DNA of 64,000 nucleotides from NCBI GenBank assembly GCA_018650845.1, contig JABIFF010000012.1, positions 124,001 through 188,000 on the forward strand, read 5' to 3'. The notes under the pieces were generated by a model that saw only the letters and a program-made list of their open reading frames with translations, was not told where the DNA came from and ran no database searches. This stretch comes from Chloroflexota bacterium. Lineage in GTDB: Bacteria; Chloroflexota; Dehalococcoidia; Lucifugimonadales; Lucifugimonadaceae. The position numbers and the translations under genes are program-made. Positions 34,013 to 42,905 of this stretch are shown piece by piece (the first letter of the stretch is position 1; every line of letters starts with the position of its first letter).

Positions 34013-35377
34013 CTAGCTCCGACCGATAAATCGACCCAGCGATTTCTTCAGTGAAGCCTCTTCAGGTTTCTCGTCGTGCATAACGCCATCGAGTAGCGAA
34101 TCGTACGGCGATGACTCAGCGTTGATTGCTGGCGTAACCGTGAAGAGAATCGTATCGTCGGTGCCCTTTTCTTTAACACGCAACGCTTCCTCGATTACTT
34201 CTTTGACGGTGTACATGGCATGAGGTGAAAGAACGATTCCTTCAGCACGGGTGAACATCAGACCTGCACTGTACGATTCGATCTGACCATGGGCTACAGC
34301 CTCAATGTACTTTTCTCGATATAGCGAGGAAACGATTGGGGCAACTCCGTGATATCGCATGGCACCAGCGAGCACTCCCGGTGGTGCGTATTCACGACCC
34401 AGCGTGTACATCGGCACTTGCGGCATTAGGCCTGCGGCGTCGGCAGATTCTTCGGTGTAGACACCACGAGTCAGGCTTGGAGTGGAAGATTCCTCAACCG
34501 CCACAAATCTAGTACTCCGCCCTTGAATTCGTGCCGGTACGAACGGTGCAATAAGGCCACCAAAGTGAGAACCAGCTCCGATGGATCCGATTACGTGATC
34601 GGGCGCTTCGTTCACAGCAGCTAGCTGGCGTTGGGCTTCGAGTCCGACAATGGTTTGATGAATAAGGGTGTTGCCCATGAGAGTTGGAATTGCGAATTTC
34701 ACATCGGGATTTCGAGTCGCAACTTCATACGCTTCGGCAAGAGCTGTGGCTATGGAACCGGATTCAGGTCCTTGCTTCTTGTATTGAAGCTTGCCGACTC
34801 GGGTGCCCTCGGACGGACTTGCCTCGACATCGACTCCCCAAACACGGCCGTAAGCATCTCCCCAAGCTCGATCCGAATCGGGCTTTCGAACGCTGTACAC
34901 CTTGCTCTTCAAACCAAACAAAGATGCAGCATGACCGATAGCGCTTATCCACACGCCGCCAGCGCCACCGGTAACGATTCCATCTGCTCCGGCTTTCTTG
35001 GTGTAGAACGCTTGAGGAATGGCGGTGTTCGATTCATATGAACCGCTGGGACTACCGCCTTCCACTTTGTAATAGAGCTTGGCTGTTGTGCCGAGTTCTT
35101 TCTCCAATGCTGCCGCTCTGAACATAGGAGTTGGTCGCCACTGCTGATAAGCCTGCTTTACTTCCTTTGGAATGTTGAACGTGCGACTCTTGGCATTTAG
35201 TTCTTGCTCGATGATCTGTTTTGGAAACAGCGGTTCGAGTTCACGAGCCGTGATGGGATAGCCAGAAGGCGACATCATCGGCGGCACTCGGAATGGCAGA
35301 TCGGCCTCGACGTTGTACCAGCGAGACGGCATCTCTCTAGGACTCAACGTGATTCGATTGCCTGTGACTGTTGCCAT
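34013..35377 (-). CDS. TrpB2-like protein lacking the PLP lysine
   Basis: Start at ATG 35377 (MATVTGNRITL, 454 aa), preceded by AAGGAAT. The chain aligns along its length with TrpB2-type tryptophan synthase beta: RPTPMFRAAALEKELG, LMGNTLIHQTIVGLEAQRQL, GAGSHFGGL, PMYTLGREYAPP and AMRYHGVAPIVSSLYREKYIEAV. The catalytic core is changed: GSHKxNTA, whose lysine binds PLP, reads GSYESNTA (E115); TETGAGQ, with the catalytic glutamate, reads VTGGAGG (T136); and the C-terminal SGHG is missing. It probably cannot form the internal aldimine. No trpA or other trp gene is nearby. A membrane PH-like protein follows immediately. Confidence 0.88.
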   Translation of the reverse strand: MATVTGNRITLSPREMPSRWYNVEADLPFRVPPMMSPSGYPITARELEPLFPKQIIEQELNAKSRTFNIPKEVKQAYQQWRPTPMFRAAALEKELGTTAKLYYKVEGGSPSGSYESNTAIPQAFYTKKAGADGIVTGGAGGVWISAIGHAASLFGLKSKVYSVRKPDSDRAWGDAYGRVWGVDVEASPSEGTRVGKLQYKKQGPESGSIATALAEAYEVATRNPDVKFAIPTLMGNTLIHQTIVGLEAQRQLAAVNEAPDHVIGSIGAGSHFGGLIAPFVPARIQGRSTRFVAVEESSTPSLTRGVYTEESADAAGLMPQVPMYTLGREYAPPGVLAGAMRYHGVAPIVSSLYREKYIEAVAHGQIESYSAGLMFTRAEGIVLSPHAMYTVKEVIEEALRVKEKGTDDTILFTVTPAINAESSPYDSLLDGVMHDEKPEEASLKKSLGRFIGRS

Positions 35378-35643
35378 TATCGAGATATTCCTTAATTCAA
35401 AGCGGTCATCTGCTTTATTGCAACGAAGGTTATCGCGAATCCGTTTTGCCATTCGTTACGGAACGGGGCATTCGATGATTCGCAATGTTTCCCAACAATG
35501 GCATCCACGCCTCTCGACTGGAGTTGCGTTCCGAACTGAGGCCAAATTCTGGGCGACAGTACAATCCGAGCGATTGCGTCGCACGGGCGCGATCACTTCT
35601 TTGACCGCTGCAACGCCTAATTTCAAATCGAGTGTGGGTATAA

Positions 35644-37530
35644 ATGATTCGTCGAGTTACACCAAACCCTAAATTCGGAATTCTTCTGATTGCCATGACG
35701 TTAACTCTCGTTGCGGCAATTGCTTGCAGCGGTGGTGACCCCGAAGTTGGGCCTCAAGGATCGGCTGGCCCGCAAGGTAAAACCGGCGAAACTGGCCCAG
35801 CAGGATCGACCGGTCTTCAAGGATTCCCAGGACCTGCCGGACCTGAAGGTCCTCAGGGCGAAAAGGGTTCGGCCGGTGTCAAAGGTGACGATGGCAGATC
35901 TGGTGTTTTGGCGATTGGGGCAGGTCTCACAACCTCAGGATCGATAGAGGGTGATGTTGCATTCGTCGATTTCGCAGGAACCGGAGAAGCCGACACTGCG
36001 GCAAGAAGCGACCATGATCATGACTCCGATTATGTGACAACACGCGCTCTTGCCGAGGGTTCAGCCGATGTCGCATGGGGAGGGCTCATCGGAATACCAG
36101 GTGATCTCGGCTCAGGCGGCGGCGGTGGAGATAGCGATACTGTCGAGTGGGATTCGATTTTGAATCGCCCGGCAGGACTCGACGATGGCGATGATGGGCT
36201 GACTTCGGTCGATTGGAATGATCTGCAAAACCGACCTTCGGCCCTCAACACCACTCTCGGTGGAATGAATTGTGGATTCAATGAAGTAGTGATCCATAAC
36301 GGTTCAACTTGGGTATGTGGAGACGCAGGTCCGTCGAGTGGAGATTACGTTGCATCAGATCAGTCATGTGGTTCAGGATTTGTAGCAACCGGGGTCGATT
36401 CATCAGGGAACCTTCTCTGTGTAACGATTTCTTCCAGTGATTCGGTTCCGTACCAGCGTGGAAAGCATTTGATCACCACATTAGCGATAGGTCCCGGTGA
36501 CGCCGGTTTATGGAATTCGGTCACAGTGGGCGACGACGGCCTTCCGGTCATAGCGTACGAAGCGAGCAATTCGCTCTACCTAGCAAAATGTGATGACGTG
36601 GCGTGTACGGCATCCACACCTTCGATAGTCGAAGCTACCGGATTAGGCGATCTTCATGCATCTGTGATTATCGGCACCGATGGACTGCCATTGATCTCAT
36701 ACAGAGACTCCCTCAACAGCGATTTCAAAATTGCGCATTGCCAAACCAGCACTTGCGACACCAGTGCGAAAACTACGATTGAAGGAACCGGAAATGTCGG
36801 TGCATATTCATCGATCGTAATTGGCACTGACGGGCTTGGAATCGCCAGCTACTACGACGCTACGAACGGCAACCTGAAAGTAGCCCATTGCAACAACACA
36901 GCGTGTACTTCTGCTGACATCAATGTTGTTGATGAAATTGGCGACGTTGGGCAGTACACATCGATAACTATTGGCGCCGACGGATTCCCACTGATCAGCT
37001 ACTACGATGTTTCGAATGCCGATCTAAAAGTAGCCCATTGCACGAACGCTACATGCTCGACAAGCACGAACGAAACGATCGATTCCAGCGGCGACGTTGG
37101 CAAGAGTTCATCGATAGTCATAGGAATTGACGGTCGAGGGCTTATTAGCTACTTCGACGTGGTCAGCAATGACCTCAAGATGGCGCACTGCACTACGATT
37201 TCCTGTTCGGTTTCGACTACAGCATCGGCGGTCACAAGTGGCGGCGTGGGGAACTGGAATTCGCTGACAATAGGTACTGATGGCAGAGCTATCGTCAGCT
37301 ACGCAGATTCGTTCAACGGCAATCTTGAAATCGCTCACTGCGAAGATATTGCATGCACTAGCGCAACATCTGTAGACGCAGACACAGATTCGCTAGTTGG
37401 ACAGCACACAGCCATTACTATCGGAGCCGATGGTCTACCGCTGGTTATCTACCACGATGTGACTTCAAGGAATTTGAAGGCAGTGCACTGTTCAAACACC
37501 TACTGCCTTCCAAACGTTAGGAATCGCTAG
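35644..37530 (+). CDS. Lipoprotein with collagen-like stalk and seven 50-residue repeats
   Basis: 628 residues. The signal sequence ends in the lipobox AIAC (C28). Residues ~36-87 are uninterrupted Gly-x-y triplets (GPQGSAGPQGKTGETGPAG...), a bacterial collagen-like segment. After an Asp/Gly-rich linker, seven tandem units occupy ~290-628 with a strict 50-residue period: the core (V/I)xIGxDGxPxISY falls near 293, 341, 391, 441, 491, 541 and 591, each followed by a HC-x4-C pair (C316/C321, then every 50). Seven units suggest a closed beta-propeller with a disulfide in each blade. Probably a surface-exposed binding protein; ligand unknown. Confidence 0.85.
   Translation: MIRRVTPNPKFGILLIAMTLTLVAAIACSGGDPEVGPQGSAGPQGKTGETGPAGSTGLQGFPGPAGPEGPQGEKGSAGVKGDDGRSGVLAIGAGLTTSGSIEGDVAFVDFAGTGEADTAARSDHDHDSDYVTTRALAEGSADVAWGGLIGIPGDLGSGGGGGDSDTVEWDSILNRPAGLDDGDDGLTSVDWNDLQNRPSALNTTLGGMNCGFNEVVIHNGSTWVCGDAGPSSGDYVASDQSCGSGFVATGVDSSGNLLCVTISSSDSVPYQRGKHLITTLAIGPGDAGLWNSVTVGDDGLPVIAYEASNSLYLAKCDDVACTASTPSIVEATGLGDLHASVIIGTDGLPLISYRDSLNSDFKIAHCQTSTCDTSAKTTIEGTGNVGAYSSIVIGTDGLGIASYYDATNGNLKVAHCNNTACTSADINVVDEIGDVGQYTSITIGADGFPLISYYDVSNADLKVAHCTNATCSTSTNETIDSSGDVGKSSSIVIGIDGRGLISYFDVVSNDLKMAHCTTISCSVSTTASAVTSGGVGNWNSLTIGTDGRAIVSYADSFNGNLEIAHCEDIACTSATSVDADTDSLVGQHTAITIGADGLPLVIYHDVTSRNLKAVHCSNTYCLPNVRNR
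36514..37510 (+). repeat. 150-bp period coding tandem repeat (seven units)
   Basis: The seven blade-like units of the lipoprotein repeat every 150 bp. DNA identity between units is imperfect, so this is an old protein-level duplication, not a recent satellite. Confidence 0.85.
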
Positions 37531-37573
37531 ATAATTTGCAGCCCGGCAAAGCTGAACAGGCAAGGATGACAGC

Positions 37574-38062
37574 GTGGCAGTAGCAATCAGAGAGTACCGT
37601 CGCGCTGATCTCGACACCATTCTCGATATTGCAGTAGCAGCCTGGCAGCCCGTATTCGAATCGTCCAGAACCATCGTTGGATCCGACTTGTTCGAGACCG
37701 TCCATGGTGATCCCGACGGCAGAAAGCGCAAGCAAGTAACTCTCGCCTGCCAGGCCGACAATCCGACTCTTGTTTGGATAGCAGAGACAGACGGAGATAT
37801 AGCCGGATTCATCACAGTAACCATGAACAATGATTCGCTGGTGGCTGAGATAGGCAACAACGCTGTTTCACCTGCTCACCAGCATCAAGGCATAGGAACG
37901 AAGATGTACGACTTCGTTCTTGACCAGATGAAACAAGCGGGCATGAAGGCTGCAGTTGTGACTACAGGCGGTGATGACGCCCATGCGCCCGCGAGGCGTG
38001 CGTACGAGAAAGCTGGCTTCTCTGGGCCAGTTCCTTCAGTTGAGTACCACATCAAACTCTAG
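37574..38062 (+). CDS. GNAT-family N-acetyltransferase
   Basis: 162 residues from GTG 37574; an ATG at 37566 in another frame stops at once. Acetyl-CoA-binding motif A is NAVSPAHQHQGIGTKMYDFVL (Q/R-x-x-G-x-G/A) and motif B ARRAYEKAGF. The family acetylates amines on proteins, small molecules or antibiotics; the acceptor is unknown. The gene is 43 bp after the collagen-like lipoprotein and could share its transcript. Confidence 0.85.
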   Translation: MAVAIREYRRADLDTILDIAVAAWQPVFESSRTIVGSDLFETVHGDPDGRKRKQVTLACQADNPTLVWIAETDGDIAGFITVTMNNDSLVAEIGNNAVSPAHQHQGIGTKMYDFVLDQMKQAGMKAAVVTTGGDDAHAPARRAYEKAGFSGPVPSVEYHIKL

Positions 38063-38131
38063 CCTTGATCGTTAGCTTCCTACATCATTGGTTACACAGT
38101 TTGGAAGTGGCAGGAAGTTCGGGGGCAAATT

Positions 38132-38494
38132 ATGGATCAGCTGATGATCGATATCGAAGATAATGACAACAGTGGTTATTTTCCGATTCAGGTATTCGAG
38201 ACGCAGAGTGAACCTCGCACAGCATCTGTAATTACCATTCCGAGCATCCCCGAAAGCGATGAACCGCACGACGTCATCGGATGGTGCTCCGAAAATGGTG
38301 GCACACCGTGCGAAGCGATCGCCGTGCTTGTTGGCGATTCAGGGTCGGGTCAAGCGCTAATGATCCACGGTGGCGACCATGGAATCAGGATGCGTCCGTC
38401 CTCCTCATCCACGCCGTGGGCACTGACGTCGAGTGACCAAACAGGCGAACCCTACCTGTTGTTAACGGCCTCCGTAGAACTAGTTTTTTCATAA
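38132..38494 (+). CDS. Hypothetical protein
   Basis: 120 residues starting at ATG 38132 after a GGGGG-rich stretch. It is acidic, with no signal peptide or membrane segment, and has a Gly/Asp-rich middle (VLVGDSGSGQALMIHGGDHGI). I recognise no family. Protein-like composition and fit between genes are the only support. Confidence 0.4.
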   Translation: MDQLMIDIEDNDNSGYFPIQVFETQSEPRTASVITIPSIPESDEPHDVIGWCSENGGTPCEAIAVLVGDSGSGQALMIHGGDHGIRMRPSSSSTPWALTSSDQTGEPYLLLTASVELVFS

Positions 38495-38667
38495 TCACAC
38501 CAGCATGCAATTCCGAGCTACCCGTAATTGCCTCCTCGAAGTATTGACACTGAAAAATCACTCGTGATAGTTTTCACTTGCGCTAATTTTGAAGGGCAGC
38601 GGTGCGCGTTCGCGTTCGTTTCTAGTCCTTCTTGTTTTTATCGAAGCGGGAGCTCTGTTAGTAGAGT

Positions 38668-38958
38668 ATGGATCCGAAACCGTTATCCACGGCCGAATGG
38701 GCCGAAGTCGGTATGGCCCTTAAGTTTCTGTGGCTTGCCTTAGGTTTTGCCTTAGTCGCAGGGCCTTCACTTCTCACAGCACACGCAATTATTCCTTCAG
38801 TGGTCGACAGTAAATCTGTCGCTGCTAAATGGACGAAGTTCCGTGCCCCCCTTTACGTACTCGGCTTGGTCTGTGTAGTCGGCATTTTCGCCTCGCTATT
38901 CATGGCCTCTGAAAACGTCGAGTTCCTAGAACGAATTTACTCACGGTGGTGGCAGTAA
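38668..38958 (+). CDS. Two-helix membrane protein preceding the alternative complex III genes
   Basis: A 96-residue protein with two hydrophobic segments (LKFLWLALGFALVAGPSLLTAHAII and APLYVLGLVCVVGIFASLFMA). It lies 56 bp upstream of actA on the same strand. Alternative complex III preparations from some Chloroflexota contain an extra small membrane subunit, so it may be an accessory subunit, but nothing in the sequence proves this. Confidence 0.55.
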   Translation: MDPKPLSTAEWAEVGMALKFLWLALGFALVAGPSLLTAHAIIPSVVDSKSVAAKWTKFRAPLYVLGLVCVVGIFASLFMASENVEFLERIYSRWWQ

Positions 38959-39014
38959 ACACTGCCCCCATCCTTTACTAGCTAGCTTCGGCTCGCTCGG
39001 AATGGAAAGAACGC

Positions 39015-39719
39015 TTGGCGTCGGAAAACGATAACTCGAACTCCAAATCGTCATCTTTACCCAAGATGCTCGTACCGGTACTGGCTATTGGTGGCCTCGG
39101 TGTAGTTGCAGTTATGGGTGTAGTAGCAGCGTTCGTTATTACGGGCTGGATCGGGCAACCGGTTCCAGTACTCGGTTTCGAACAGACGTTTGACCAGCCG
39201 ATTGACTTCCCTCACACCGTTCACGCTTCACTGAAGCAGCTCGACAGAGTTGCTGCTGATGGCCAGACGATGGAAGGTCTTGGTCTCGACTGTACTTTCT
39301 GTCACCGAACGGTAACCACACAGGCAAACGCTGGCGTTCCACCTGTAGGTTTCTGTGCAACTTGTCACCAAGTGATTGGTGCCGAGGACAACGTTCAGTT
39401 GACCATTTTGCGTGACGCTGCCGACATCGTTGGCGACGACGGCGCAGAGCCAGTCAACTGGCAGCGTGTCCACCGTCTTCCAGACCACGTTCGTTTTGTA
39501 CACGAACCTCACATTCGTTATCTAACTGCTAACCCATCAGAAGTGAAAAACACTACTGATGGCGTTACTGAAGGCCCATCCGGCGTCTGCTCAACCTGCC
39601 ACGGTAACGTCGCAGCTATGCAGCAGGTCGAACAGGTCGAATCACTCAAAATGGGACAGTGTGTTGATTGCCACCGTGACAACGGTGCACCAACAGATTG
39701 TGCCGCTTGCCACTACTAG
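39015..39719 (+). CDS. actA: Alternative complex III pentahaem cytochrome c subunit
   Basis: 234 residues from a TTG start with GGAAAGAA just upstream. One N-terminal membrane helix (LVPVLAIGGLGVVAVMGVVAAFVIT) anchors a periplasmic domain with five CxxCH haem sites at residues 93, 114, 192, 216 and 229, plus extra histidines (PHTVH, VHEPH) as likely distal ligands. This is the ActA pattern of the menaquinol:electron-acceptor oxidoreductase that replaces bc1. It opens the act cluster and depends on the Ccm genes downstream for haem attachment. Confidence 0.93.
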   Translation: MASENDNSNSKSSSLPKMLVPVLAIGGLGVVAVMGVVAAFVITGWIGQPVPVLGFEQTFDQPIDFPHTVHASLKQLDRVAADGQTMEGLGLDCTFCHRTVTTQANAGVPPVGFCATCHQVIGAEDNVQLTILRDAADIVGDDGAEPVNWQRVHRLPDHVRFVHEPHIRYLTANPSEVKNTTDGVTEGPSGVCSTCHGNVAAMQQVEQVESLKMGQCVDCHRDNGAPTDCAACHY

Positions 39720-39803
39720 GCGACTTTAGGACCACTTAAGCATCCATACGGGTTTACCCGGTCGCAGCCTCAAAACTGTGACAACAGGAATAGCACTGAC
39801 CAG

Positions 39804-42116
39804 ATGAAGCTAAATCGACGAGAATTCCTAGCGCTTACCGGTAAAACGGCAGCCGGAGCTGTGATATTCGCAGCTTGCGGACTACCTGAGCGCGAGCTAA
39901 TTGTTCAGAGCCCTGTAGACCTTCCAGAGGACTTAGTACGTGGTGAGGACGCTTGGTTCGCCACTTCCATGGGAGATTTCTCAAACGGCGATGGCGTGCT
40001 AGTTCGTGTCATGCAGGGACGGGCTAAGAAGATCGAGGGAAACCCCGACCACCCTATTACCCGCGGTAAGGCAACTGCTCGTTACGACGCAGTTCTTCAG
40101 CTTCTCTACCACCCTGACCGAATTGCCGAGCCACAGCTCCGTTATTCAAAGGCAGGAAACCTGGTTGATATTTCTTGGGATCAGGCTGATGCTCGATTCA
40201 AGGAAGCCCTATCTAACGCCGATGGCGCACTGACGGTTGTAACCAACCCTCTACGTGGTCACCTCGGAGCTGTTGCAACGAACTTCGCTGCACAGTACAA
40301 CGGCAAGCACATGGCGTTCGACCCAGTCGAGCAAGGTGTATTGCACGGAGCAGTAAAGTCGGTTCTCGGCCAAGACCAGCTCCCTACATTTGATATTGCA
40401 AACGCACAGACAGTTCTTTCGTTCGGAGCCGACTGGCTCGGTACTTGGGGATCACCTGTGCAGTTTGGTGTGAAGTACGGCGAATTCCGTGAACAGGACG
40501 ACCGCGGTTACTTCATTCACGCAGAGCCACGAATGTCTCTCACAGCAGCAGCAGCCGATCTCTGGTTGGCCCCTGTTCCTGGTACCGAGGGTCACCTTGC
40601 TCTAGCCATTGCTTCGGTAATCATCGAAGAAGGGCTAGCAAGCCCACAGAACGTCGCAGCATTTGAAGCGGCAGTTCCCGGTGGTGTAAGCGGAGTAACG
40701 CTTTCTGACGCAGCTGCTCGAACGGGTGTCGATGAGCACCGAATCGAAAAGGCAGCAAAACATTTTGCAGAGCACACACCTTCTGTCGCCTTCGGTGGCG
40801 GTTCGGCTGGTGCTCACACTAACGGTAGCTTCAACCTTGGAGCAATCTTCGCTCTGAACATTCTGGTTGGTGCTGTCGACGCTAAGGGTGGAGTTACATC
40901 CAACCCTGGCTCAGCTATCGATGGTTTGTCAGCTTCGGCTACCGGCGCATCGTTTGCTGATTGGGAAGCCGAGCTTGCTGAATGGCGAGCAGGAAACGTT
41001 GAAACTGTGATCATTCGTGGTGCAGACATCGTTCACGGCATGCCTAACTCTGTCGCAATTCGTGAGGCACTTGAGCACGTTCCTAACGTAATCGCTTTCG
41101 GTGCAGTTCTCGACGACACAATGGACTTCGCTGATCTCGTACTTCCAGAAGAAACTTTCTTGGAGTCGTGGGGCATCGATATTCCAGAACCGGGTCCTGG
41201 TTATCAGGTTGTTGGTACACAGCAGCCGGTTGTAGGTCCGACTATTTCACACGACGAATCAGGGCTCATCAGTGATGCTCGTGGATTCGGCGACACACTG
41301 CTTGATATGTCCGACGGTTCTTACGGTCGAGACATGGAAAGCTTGGTACGAGGTTCGCTTTCGGATCTTCACGACACAGGTCGTGGTTCTGTTTCTGCTT
41401 CCTCTGCAGCCCTATTCACCAACGGTGCATTGCAACGTGGTGGTTGGTGGGACACCAGCAAGAGTGGTTCAGCTTCAACCGGTCGGGTAAGTGCATCACG
41501 AGGAAGCGCAAGCTACTCGAGCACCGACGGTACCGGCGAAGGCACGAGCTTCCACCTCGTTCCTTTCGTGTCGAACTCACTCGGTGATGGCAAGCTCGCT
41601 GCTGCTCCATGGGCACAGCAGACTCCTGACCCTATTTCATCGGCTTCATGGTCAACTTGGGCAGAGATCAACAGCATTCAGGCTGATGAGCTCGGAATCA
41701 AAGAGGGCGATGTCCTCAGGGTTCGTTCAACCTCAGGTGAGATCGAAGCTCTCGCATACCCGCATCCAGGTGTTCGCCCCGGTGTGATCGGCATCCCTAT
41801 GGGACAAGGTCACCACGAAGGCGGTCGATACGCTAAGGATCGTGGTTCAAATGTTCTTTCAATTCTCGTTGACGAGAAAGACGCCGAGACTGGCGCTCTT
41901 GCATGGGCTGCAACCCGAGTAACGGTTCAGCGTGCAGGCAAGCGAGTCAAGGTTCCTAAGTTCGAAGGTAACGTAGTAGCCCGACCAGTTGAACCAGGTG
42001 TACCTGTTCTTGTGGTTGGTGTTGGCGAAACTGCTCATGATGCGCAGGAAGCTAACCACCACGAGTACCAAAAACAGTTCCTCCTCGAAGGTGAGGGAGC
42101 TGACGACCATGAGTAA
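39804..42116 (+). CDS. actB1: Alternative complex III molybdopterin-oxidoreductase-like subunit
   Basis: 770 residues homologous to the large subunit of molybdopterin oxidoreductases, but in this complex the domain carries no molybdenum cofactor. The N-terminus has a twin-arginine signal (NRREFLALTG) whose hydrophobic part ends in a lipobox-like FAACG, suggesting Tat export with lipid anchoring. Features include VRVMQGRAKKIEGNPDHPITRGK and TRVTVQRAG near the end. In Rhodothermus this region is fused to the iron-sulfur domain; here ActB is split into two genes 42 bp apart. Ser/Gly-rich loops occur around residues 515-570. Confidence 0.92.
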   Translation: MKLNRREFLALTGKTAAGAVIFAACGLPERELIVQSPVDLPEDLVRGEDAWFATSMGDFSNGDGVLVRVMQGRAKKIEGNPDHPITRGKATARYDAVLQLLYHPDRIAEPQLRYSKAGNLVDISWDQADARFKEALSNADGALTVVTNPLRGHLGAVATNFAAQYNGKHMAFDPVEQGVLHGAVKSVLGQDQLPTFDIANAQTVLSFGADWLGTWGSPVQFGVKYGEFREQDDRGYFIHAEPRMSLTAAAADLWLAPVPGTEGHLALAIASVIIEEGLASPQNVAAFEAAVPGGVSGVTLSDAAARTGVDEHRIEKAAKHFAEHTPSVAFGGGSAGAHTNGSFNLGAIFALNILVGAVDAKGGVTSNPGSAIDGLSASATGASFADWEAELAEWRAGNVETVIIRGADIVHGMPNSVAIREALEHVPNVIAFGAVLDDTMDFADLVLPEETFLESWGIDIPEPGPGYQVVGTQQPVVGPTISHDESGLISDARGFGDTLLDMSDGSYGRDMESLVRGSLSDLHDTGRGSVSASSAALFTNGALQRGGWWDTSKSGSASTGRVSASRGSASYSSTDGTGEGTSFHLVPFVSNSLGDGKLAAAPWAQQTPDPISSASWSTWAEINSIQADELGIKEGDVLRVRSTSGEIEALAYPHPGVRPGVIGIPMGQGHHEGGRYAKDRGSNVLSILVDEKDAETGALAWAATRVTVQRAGKRVKVPKFEGNVVARPVEPGVPVLVVGVGETAHDAQEANHHEYQKQFLLEGEGADDHE

Positions 42117-42158
42117 TATGCAGGTTGAGATTCGCCTTAACCAAAAGGCAGTGGCGTA

Positions 42159-42905
42159 ATGACAACAGCAGAATTTGGTAGTCATAACTGGGGCATGGTT
42201 GTCGATGTAGATAAATGCATCGGCTGTAACGCATGTGTCATTGCCTGCCAGGCAGAGAACAATATTCCTCTCAACTCACAGGATCGTGTCGAGCGTGCTC
42301 GATCGATTTCCTGGATTCGAGTTGAACGATACTGGGAAGGCGACTTCCCTGACGCAAAAGCTCGGTTCATCCCGATCATGTGTCAGCACTGTGAGAACGC
42401 TCCTTGTGAGCCTGTTTGCCCTGTATACGCCACCTACCACAACTCGGAAGGTATGAACGTTCAGGTCTACAACCGATGTGTTGGTACTCGTTACTGCGCA
42501 AACGGTTGCCCTTACATTGTTCGATTCTTCAACTACTGGGAGCCAGTGTGGCCGGAGTCTCTCCGAAACCACCTGAACCCTGATGTAACAATCCGAAGCC
42601 GTGGAATCATGGAAAAGTGCAGCTTCTGCGTGCACCGAATTCGCCGTGAATCACGCAGTGCCCGAAGCGCAGGCGTCGAAATTGCCGATGGTGCAGTACA
42701 AACTGCATGTTCATCAGCTTGCCCGACAAGTGCACTAAACTTCGGTAACTTCAATGACCCGAATAGCAAGGTGTCGAAGATGAAGGAAGACAAGCGTCAC
42801 TACACGCTTCTCGACCAGTTCGGAACCGACCCTAACGTTATTTACCTAGCGAAGATCGACGCCGACAAGAAGGTTGGTTCAGGAGCCGCTGCATCGCATG
42901 ACTAA
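42159..42905 (+). CDS. actB2: Alternative complex III iron-sulfur subunit
   Basis: A 248-residue ferredoxin-type protein. Cysteine clusters are CIGCNACVIACQAE, CQHCENAPCEPVCPV, CVGTRYCANGCPY and CSFCVHRI with CSSACPTSAL, enough for four clusters (the second-last pattern is the one often holding 3Fe-4S). It corresponds to the C-terminal half of fused ActB proteins and passes electrons between quinol site and haems. The stop overlaps the next gene by 8 bp (ATGACTAA). Confidence 0.94.
   Translation: MTTAEFGSHNWGMVVDVDKCIGCNACVIACQAENNIPLNSQDRVERARSISWIRVERYWEGDFPDAKARFIPIMCQHCENAPCEPVCPVYATYHNSEGMNVQVYNRCVGTRYCANGCPYIVRFFNYWEPVWPESLRNHLNPDVTIRSRGIMEKCSFCVHRIRRESRSARSAGVEIADGAVQTACSSACPTSALNFGNFNDPNSKVSKMKEDKRHYTLLDQFGTDPNVIYLAKIDADKKVGSGAAASHD

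Noticed and set aside
35644-37530. Collagen-like protein as a phage tail fibre
   Set aside because: It has a lipoprotein signal peptide and no phage genes are nearby.
39804-42116. ActB1 as a catalytic molybdenum oxidoreductase
   Set aside because: Its neighbours are the full set of alternative complex III genes, in which this domain is known to lack the Mo cofactor.
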